From positions 1 to 5,464 of the forward strand of contig JBPCKZ010000020.1 in the NCBI GenBank assembly GCA_051003795.1: 5,464 bases of DNA. The letters run 5' to 3'. A program made the position numbers and the translations under genes. The notes beneath the pieces were generated by a model, which made no database searches, was not told where the DNA came from, and saw only the letters and a list, made by a program, of their open reading frames with translations. This DNA comes from JALYXS01 sp051003795. Its GTDB lineage: Bacteria > Acidobacteriota > Terriglobia > Bryobacterales > Bryobacteraceae. Each line of letters starts with the position of its first letter. Position 1 is the first letter of the stretch. Shown in pieces: positions 5,369 to 5,464 of the stretch.

Positions 5369-5464
5369 CCGATGGTGGCGCGGGGGGGGGGGGGCGTGTC
5401 CCCCCTCGGTTCCCCCTGAGCCCGTCCCTCCCCCCCCTCCTCCCACCCCCCCCGCCAAAAGGAC
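5369..5464. other. Homopolymer-rich right end, probably a low-quality contig end
   Basis: Directly after the last stop codon the sequence changes to a run of 13 G (5382-5394), then several C runs of five to nine bases and a final CCAAAA. This low-complexity pattern is unlike the rest of the window and typical of sequencing or assembly error at a contig end. It codes for nothing recognisable. Genuine G/C tracts cannot be excluded from one sequence. Confidence 0.6.

Overview
The window carries the distal part of a System I (Ccm) cytochrome c maturation operon, with every gene on the + strand. Downstream lies a short gene-free stretch, one small unrecognised gene, and a homopolymer-rich right end that looks like a low-quality contig end. 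The DNA is GC-rich, with many GCG, CGC and GGC codons. The gene order ccmF, ccmH, a CcmI-like zinc-ribbon protein, a carboxypeptidase-regulatory-like protein, ccmA, ccmB is unlike the proteobacterial ccmABCDEFGH order. It resembles arrangements I associate with Acidobacteriota, perhaps a Bryobacterales/Solibacter-like soil bacterium. That placement is an inference from gene content and order only.

Layout: 1-1520 is ccmF, cut off by the left edge and missing about 160 N-terminal residues. 1501-1971 is a cysteine-rich variant of CcmH. 1971-2372 is a small membrane-anchored CcmI-like protein ending in a zinc ribbon. 2369-3412 is a secreted or periplasmic beta-sandwich protein with a C-terminal membrane anchor. 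3393-4100 is the CcmA ATPase and 4100-4786 is the CcmB permease. Adjacent genes all overlap, by 20, 1, 4, 20 and 1 bases, so the block is almost certainly one translationally coupled transcript. Bases 4787-5005 hold no convincing gene but contain a strong stem-loop whose loop can pair with a segment just after the ccmB stop. 5006-5368 is an unrecognised 120-residue protein with a good ribosome binding site and a TTG start. 5369-5464 is G- and C-homopolymer sequence.

How the genes work together: CcmA and CcmB form the ABC module that in System I drives release of holo-CcmE from the CcmC complex. CcmF receives heme from CcmE and, with CcmH- and CcmI-type proteins, attaches it to reduced apocytochrome c on the outer face of the membrane. 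CcmC, CcmE and the thioredoxin-like CcmG are not in the window and may lie to the left of ccmF or elsewhere. The features most worth following up are the unassigned anchored beta-sandwich protein inside the operon, the unusual six-cysteine CcmH active-site region, the zinc ribbon fused to the CcmI-like protein, and the possible structured RNA after ccmB.
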